In this document: positions 59,960 through 64,000 of the stretch, one piece after another
How positions within the stretch are numbered: the stretch's first letter is position 1
Layout of the letters: the number at the start of each line of letters is the position of its first letter
Assembly: GCA_016124935.1 (NCBI GenBank)
Contig: WGMS01000018.1
Coordinates: 62,001 to 126,000, forward strand
Reading direction: 5' to 3'
DNA length: 64,000 nucleotides
DNA from: a bacterium
GTDB lineage: Bacteria > Cyanobacteriota > Vampirovibrionia > Obscuribacterales > Obscuribacteraceae
Position numbers and translations under genes: made by a program
The notes under the pieces: generated by a model
What the model was told of the DNA's origin: nothing
Databases searched by the model: none
Seen by the model: the letters and a program-made list of their open reading frames with translations, nothing else

Positions 59960-61402
59960 TCATTTACCGGTCAGCATCGAAAGCCGTCTGCGGGCCCTCT
60001 CCGCATTGGTACCCCGGGGAGCGTCCCGCAAATAATTCTGATACTCTTGAACAGCGTCTCTGGATTTATGAAGTTTCTCCAGAACCAGAGCGCGGTTATA
60101 GTGAGCCACCGGCAGCTTGCCCAGGGCCTGGGCGATGGCGATGCGGTAGGCGCTCTCTGCCCCTTTGAGATCACCTCCATGCTTCATGATGATACCGTGC
60201 AGATTATGAATGAGGGGGCAGAGCTTCTCCTGACGCCGAGCCTCTTCAATCGCCTCTTTACACGTCTGCCTGGCGGACATCCATTTGCCCGTTTTGACAT
60301 AGGCGCAGGCGAGATTGTAATTCGCTTCTATCAGCGTACCATTGCTCAATTCAACCGCTTTCTTGAGATTGGCGATGGCTGATTCCGCTTTATCTTTAGT
60401 ATTCTGCCTCAGTTGAGCATAACCGAGACTGTTCCAAAAAGAAGGGTCTTTGGCAGAAGGTCCGCGACTGAGGACATTCAGGACCTTCTCCGCCCTGGCG
60501 AACTGGGAGGTCTCGATAAGGCTGGCAGCTTCGTTTTCGTCGGCCGAACCGCCGGCCACCGCCGTGCTTGTCATGGCACCGGCAGAAGATCCTTTTCTTT
60601 CCTGCATTTTTTTGAGTTCGGCTATTTTACCCCGGGTATCTGCCTCGTAAGATTTGTTCTTCTCGAACTTCAAAGATGACTCATAGGCGGAAAGAGCTTG
60701 ATCCGGCTGATTCTTGGCGGTGTAAACCAATCCGAGATGATAAAAGGCAAGGGCATAATCGTGCTTCAAAGAGATCGCTTTTTTGACCTCCTGCTCAGCC
60801 CGGTCGAAATCGCTCAAACAGTAGTAGGTCGCCCCCAGACCGTTATAGGCCGCGGCGAAATCGGGCTTAAGACGAATAGCTTCCTGATAATGGACTTCGG
60901 CTTCGCTGTAATCTTTGTCATCCCGCAGCACATTGGCAAGGTTGTAATGCAGCTGCGGATCCTTGTCATTAGCCAGGCGCAGGGCAAGCCGGTACAAATT
61001 GCCGGCATCGGAGAATTTGCCTTGCTGATAGCGCACCGCAGCCAGGTTCGAGAGACTGGGTACGAAAAGCGGCTCTATTTCGAGGGCCTTCATGTAATTT
61101 GCCGAAGCATTCTCCAGGTCCCCGGTTCTATAAAATGTAAGACCGAGATTATTGAAGGCATCCGGGCATTTAGGATCCAGCTCTATCGCCTTTTGAAACT
61201 CCTGCCTGGCTCCTTGATATTGACCCGATTCGAGCAGCATGCTGCCCTGGTCTAAATGAACAAAAACCTCGCGCTGGTACTGCCGGGTCGCCTTTGCCTG
61301 GACGGGCAGTACCGAATTCGAAGAAGTCAGAAAAATCAACGAAAAAGCCAGCCCGATGAAGGGAATTTTTCTCTGTGAATTCAATTCGATGCGAAGTTTC
61401 AT
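59960..61402 (-). CDS. Exported TPR-repeat protein
   Basis: A 480-residue protein with a signal peptide (IPFIGLAFSLIFLTSSNSVLPVQAKA) and about nine TPR units (YQGARQEFQKAIELDPKCPDAFNNLGLTFYRTG, then ENASANYMKALEIEPLF). A Gly/Ser/Ala-rich linker (GSSAGAMTSTAVAGGSADE) breaks the array at about 290. It closes with YQNYLRDAPRGTNAERARRRLSMLTG, the same closing motif as in the 1263-residue TPR protein, so the two proteins are related. ATG 61402 is chosen because it places the signal at the N-terminus; the frame extends to 61465. It lies 90 bases upstream of mnmA on the same strand. The partner is unknown. Confidence 0.72.
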   Translation of the reverse strand: MKLRIELNSQRKIPFIGLAFSLIFLTSSNSVLPVQAKATRQYQREVFVHLDQGSMLLESGQYQGARQEFQKAIELDPKCPDAFNNLGLTFYRTGDLENASANYMKALEIEPLFVPSLSNLAAVRYQQGKFSDAGNLYRLALRLANDKDPQLHYNLANVLRDDKDYSEAEVHYQEAIRLKPDFAAAYNGLGATYYCLSDFDRAEQEVKKAISLKHDYALAFYHLGLVYTAKNQPDQALSAYESSLKFEKNKSYEADTRGKIAELKKMQERKGSSAGAMTSTAVAGGSADENEAASLIETSQFARAEKVLNVLSRGPSAKDPSFWNSLGYAQLRQNTKDKAESAIANLKKAVELSNGTLIEANYNLACAYVKTGKWMSARQTCKEAIEEARRQEKLCPLIHNLHGIIMKHGGDLKGAESAYRIAIAQALGKLPVAHYNRALVLEKLHKSRDAVQEYQNYLRDAPRGTNAERARRRLSMLTGK

Positions 61403-61542
61403 TTCTAAAGTATAAATTCTACCGGCCAAGTTATCAATTTTGTTATCGATAAAGTCAAAAACCATGAGAAGAGAAAGTCGACCTATACCTCCCCGTGCTA
61501 AGATTCTCGTTTGCCCAGACGGCGGTAGCCTTATAGAAGCCC

Positions 61543-64000
61543 ATGCGTGACAACAAACTTGCCAATGCCCTGCACGAGTCCTTCAGAAACAGTCCCGTCT
61601 ACGCCCGATTGCTGGCGAGAACAGCCCGAGGAGCAAAGACCGAGCTAAATCTGGCAGGACTGACCGATTCCGCCAAAAGCTTGATTTTGTCCTGCCTGCA
61701 ACACGAAATTCGCAGACCGGTTTTTCTTGTGGTGCAGGACAACCATGTCGCGGCCCATTATCATCAAGAACTCACCAATCTGTCGAAGTACAGAGTTCTT
61801 CTCTTTCCTTCATCCGAAGTCTCTCCTTACGAGCAAGTATTGAGCAGCCCGGACAACGTCGCCAGCCAGATGGAGCTGCTTCAGCATCTGCAGAATGATC
61901 CTCGTGAGCCTTATCTCGTGGTGGTGACCGCTAAAGCCCTGATGCAGCGGGTACTACCACCGACGGTGCTCAAGGAGAGCCTTTTCTCCATCAAGGTCAA
62001 AGAGTCAATCGCCACCGAAGATCTGGCAAGATCCTTATCATCACTGGGCTATGCCAGAGAAAGCCTGGTTACCCTGCGCGGCGAATTCAGCATCCGAGGT
62101 GATATTGTCGACATCTTCCCCTCAACTGGAGCACCGCTTAGACTGGAGCTCTTCGGAGACGAAGTGGAGTCGATTCGCACCTTCAACATCGAGAGCCAGC
62201 GCTCGGTAGAAGAGCTGCAGGAAGCGGTCATAACACCGCGCTGGTGGGTGATACTGGATAGCGACGAAGAGGCGAGGCAGAAACTGGGAGACAAGCTCAG
62301 AAGCGTGCTGGCGGAATCGGTGAAAGAACTATCCGATAACGAAGCCGACACCCTGCGCTCTGTTATGGAGACCGATCTCGAAGCGATAGAGGCCGGCGCT
62401 TATCCTGAATCGGTGGAATACTACGCGCCTTATATCCACGATCGGTTCGCATCTTTAGTAGATTACATAGATGAAAACGCGGTCATAGCCATAGACGAAT
62501 GGGATTCCATCGCCCAGGTACTCAAAGCCTATGACGAAAAACTTGATAGAGCCTACGAAGAAGGCACGGAATCCGGCCGCCTTTTGAAATTGCCCTGGAA
62601 ACTGCATATCCCTGCCGGTCAGGTCATGGACGGATTCAAAGAGAATCAAAAGGTCTTTCTCTCCAGCCTGCCGACCTTCGAGGAAAAAGACAGAGAATCG
62701 GTGGCCGATTTCAACTGCAAACCGATAGAAAAATTCAGCAACCAGATGAATCTGGTCGTCGATAGAATTCGAGAATGGCGCAGCCAGGGCAACCGCATCG
62801 TGGTCTCCACCGAACAACCCCAGCGAATGATAGGCATCCTCAGAGAATGGGACTGCCCTGCCAAATATGTAGCCGGTCCCGACGACAACACAGTCATCAA
62901 AGGACAATCGGAGAACATCGAGGACGAATCCACCGCGGTGGACGACACCGTCTGGGTAACCAGATATGGTTTCATTCACGGCTTCTGCCTCGAAGATGAA
63001 CAACTGGTCTCGATAACCGACGGAGAGCTATTCGGTCTCAAGCGCAAACCGACGGTTTACCGTCGACCGGCCATAGAAAAGAACTACGAACGCTTCACCT
63101 CGGTCACCGACCTGAAAGTGGGTGACTATGTCGTCCACATCAAACAGGGTATCGGGCAATTCACCGGCATCCAGCGTATAGAAGTAGATAAACAGCAGCG
63201 CGAATTTCTCACCGTCCAGTATTCAGGAGACGACAAACTCTATGTCCCGGTGGATCAGATCAACCTGCTCTCACGCTATCGCGGCGCCGGCGATCACAAA
63301 CCGCGCCTTTCGAGACTGGGCGGAGCCGAATGGGAATCGACCAAGAAACGTGTAAAACGCTCGGTAAAGCAAATTGCCGAAGACCTGGTCAATCTCTATG
63401 CCCTGCGTGCCAAGCAGGAAGGCTTCCAATCTGCCCCGGATACACCATGGCAGTTCGAGATGGAAGAAGCCTTTCCCTTCGAAGAGACCCCGGACCAGTG
63501 GCAGGCGATTGTCGATGTCAAACAGGATCTGGAATCGAAGAAACCGATGGATCGCTTGATTTGCGGTGATGTCGGCTTCGGCAAGACCGAAGTGGCGATT
63601 CGCGCCATCTTCAAGATGGTGATGTCCGGCAGGCAAGCGGCGGTTCTAGTACCAACTACGGTTCTAGCCCAGCAACACTTCAACACCCTGGCGGAGAGAT
63701 TCGCACCATATCCGATTCGGCTTGGATCGCTCAGTCGCTTCAGGACAGCCAAGGAGCAAAGAGAGGTGGTGCGCCGACTTGCCACCGGAGAATGCGATGT
63801 GGTGGTCGGTACTCACAGAATGCTTCAAAAAGACATGTCCTTCAAAGACCTTGGTCTGGTGGTCATCGACGAAGAGCATCGCTTCGGGGTTGCCCACAAA
63901 GAGAAGTTGAAGCAGCTACGGGTAATGGTCGATGTGCTCACAATGTCGGCCACACCTATTCCCAGAACTTTGAACATGGCGCTATCCGGAACCCGAGACA
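61543..64000 (+). CDS. mfd: Transcription-repair coupling factor, 5' part (3' end outside window)
   Basis: Mfd releases RNA polymerase stalled at DNA damage and recruits UvrA. The visible 819 codons hold the UvrB-like domain with the Mfd N-terminal motif (EVSPYEQVLSSPDNVASQMELL and VTLRGEFSIRGDIVDIFPST), the RNA-polymerase interaction (CarD-like) domain (LKVGDYVVHIKQGIGQFTGI and YSGDDKLYVPVDQINLLSRY), and the RecG-like helicase with Walker A ICGDVGFGKTE, motif Ia VLVPTTVLAQQHF, the DEEH box VVIDEEHRFGV and TMSATPIPRTL. The C-terminal helicase lobe and the TRG and UvrA-hiding modules lie past the edge. ATG 61543 is the first start in frame. Confidence 0.95.
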   Translation, partial: MRDNKLANALHESFRNSPVYARLLARTARGAKTELNLAGLTDSAKSLILSCLQHEIRRPVFLVVQDNHVAAHYHQELTNLSKYRVLLFPSSEVSPYEQVLSSPDNVASQMELLQHLQNDPREPYLVVVTAKALMQRVLPPTVLKESLFSIKVKESIATEDLARSLSSLGYARESLVTLRGEFSIRGDIVDIFPSTGAPLRLELFGDEVESIRTFNIESQRSVEELQEAVITPRWWVILDSDEEARQKLGDKLRSVLAESVKELSDNEADTLRSVMETDLEAIEAGAYPESVEYYAPYIHDRFASLVDYIDENAVIAIDEWDSIAQVLKAYDEKLDRAYEEGTESGRLLKLPWKLHIPAGQVMDGFKENQKVFLSSLPTFEEKDRESVADFNCKPIEKFSNQMNLVVDRIREWRSQGNRIVVSTEQPQRMIGILREWDCPAKYVAGPDDNTVIKGQSENIEDESTAVDDTVWVTRYGFIHGFCLEDEQLVSITDGELFGLKRKPTVYRRPAIEKNYERFTSVTDLKVGDYVVHIKQGIGQFTGIQRIEVDKQQREFLTVQYSGDDKLYVPVDQINLLSRYRGAGDHKPRLSRLGGAEWESTKKRVKRSVKQIAEDLVNLYALRAKQEGFQSAPDTPWQFEMEEAFPFEETPDQWQAIVDVKQDLESKKPMDRLICGDVGFGKTEVAIRAIFKMVMSGRQAAVLVPTTVLAQQHFNTLAERFAPYPIRLGSLSRFRTAKEQREVVRRLATGECDVVVGTHRMLQKDMSFKDLGLVVIDEEHRFGVAHKEKLKQLRVMVDVLTMSATPIPRTLNMALSGTRD

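Overview
The window reads as chromosomal DNA of a Gram-negative-type bacterium of moderate GC. Housekeeping genes (mfd, mnmA, hpf, lgt, radA, uvrC, rarA) alternate with long tetratricopeptide-repeat (TPR) proteins, secreted low-complexity proteins and a large type IV secretion-like (T4SS) locus. This mix, with a lipoprotein adaptor/RND pump and a type II-C-like Cas9 relic, suggests a non-photosynthetic cyanobacterial relative (Vampirovibrionia/Obscuribacterales-like). That placement is inference from gene style only: there is no rRNA or other phylogenetic marker in the window and I saw no tRNA gene.

Layout. 1-4.8 kb: end of a beta-helix-like protein, an EamA permease, a FadB-type 3-hydroxyacyl-CoA dehydrogenase, a small membrane protein and an OppF-type ATPase. 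4.8-12.5 kb, minus strand: a metal and metalloid resistance block, with a CzcB/CzcA-type RND pump, a small Cys/His exported protein, and an arsR-arsI-arsC-acr3 operon whose genes overlap or lie close together. 12.5-37.0 kb, all minus strand: a T4SS-like locus. In transcription order it has two Pro-rich secreted paralogues, a secreted Lys/Pro-rich protein with pilin copy 2, a Gln/Asn-rich secreted protein, a second Lys/Pro-rich protein with pilin copy 1, a 2299-residue VirB6/TrbL-like giant, a DUF2225-like Zn protein, VirB3-like, VirB4/TraC-like, VirB8/TraE-like and VirD4-like proteins, a Replic_Relax winged-helix protein, a ZIP transporter and a putative cell-wall hydrolase without a signal peptide. 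No relaxase, VirB9/VirB10 or VirB11 was recognised.

37-45 kb: a regulated coiled-coil protein, then rarA, a 32-residue membrane peptide, uvrC and radA, then lgt with small secreted proteins. 45-50.1 kb is an accessory island: a polymorphic toxin with its overlapping immunity gene, an IS1182-like insertion sequence, the first 132 codons of a Cas9 gene, and a divergent tracrRNA-like element without any CRISPR array. 50-64 kb: a 1263-residue TPR protein, long-form hpf, a putative glycoside hydrolase, a membrane protein, an N-acetylmuramoyl-L-alanine amidase, mnmA, a second TPR lipoprotein-like or secreted protein, and the 5' 2.46 kb of mfd running off the edge.

The most unusual points are these. 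Two pilin paralogues have identical mature sequences but divergent signal peptides and many synonymous differences. The VirB6-like protein is very large and carries repeated Ala-rich hydrophobic segments. A Cas9 and tracrRNA relic is truncated beside an IS. Palindromic and G/C-run motifs recur in the spacers of the T4SS locus.
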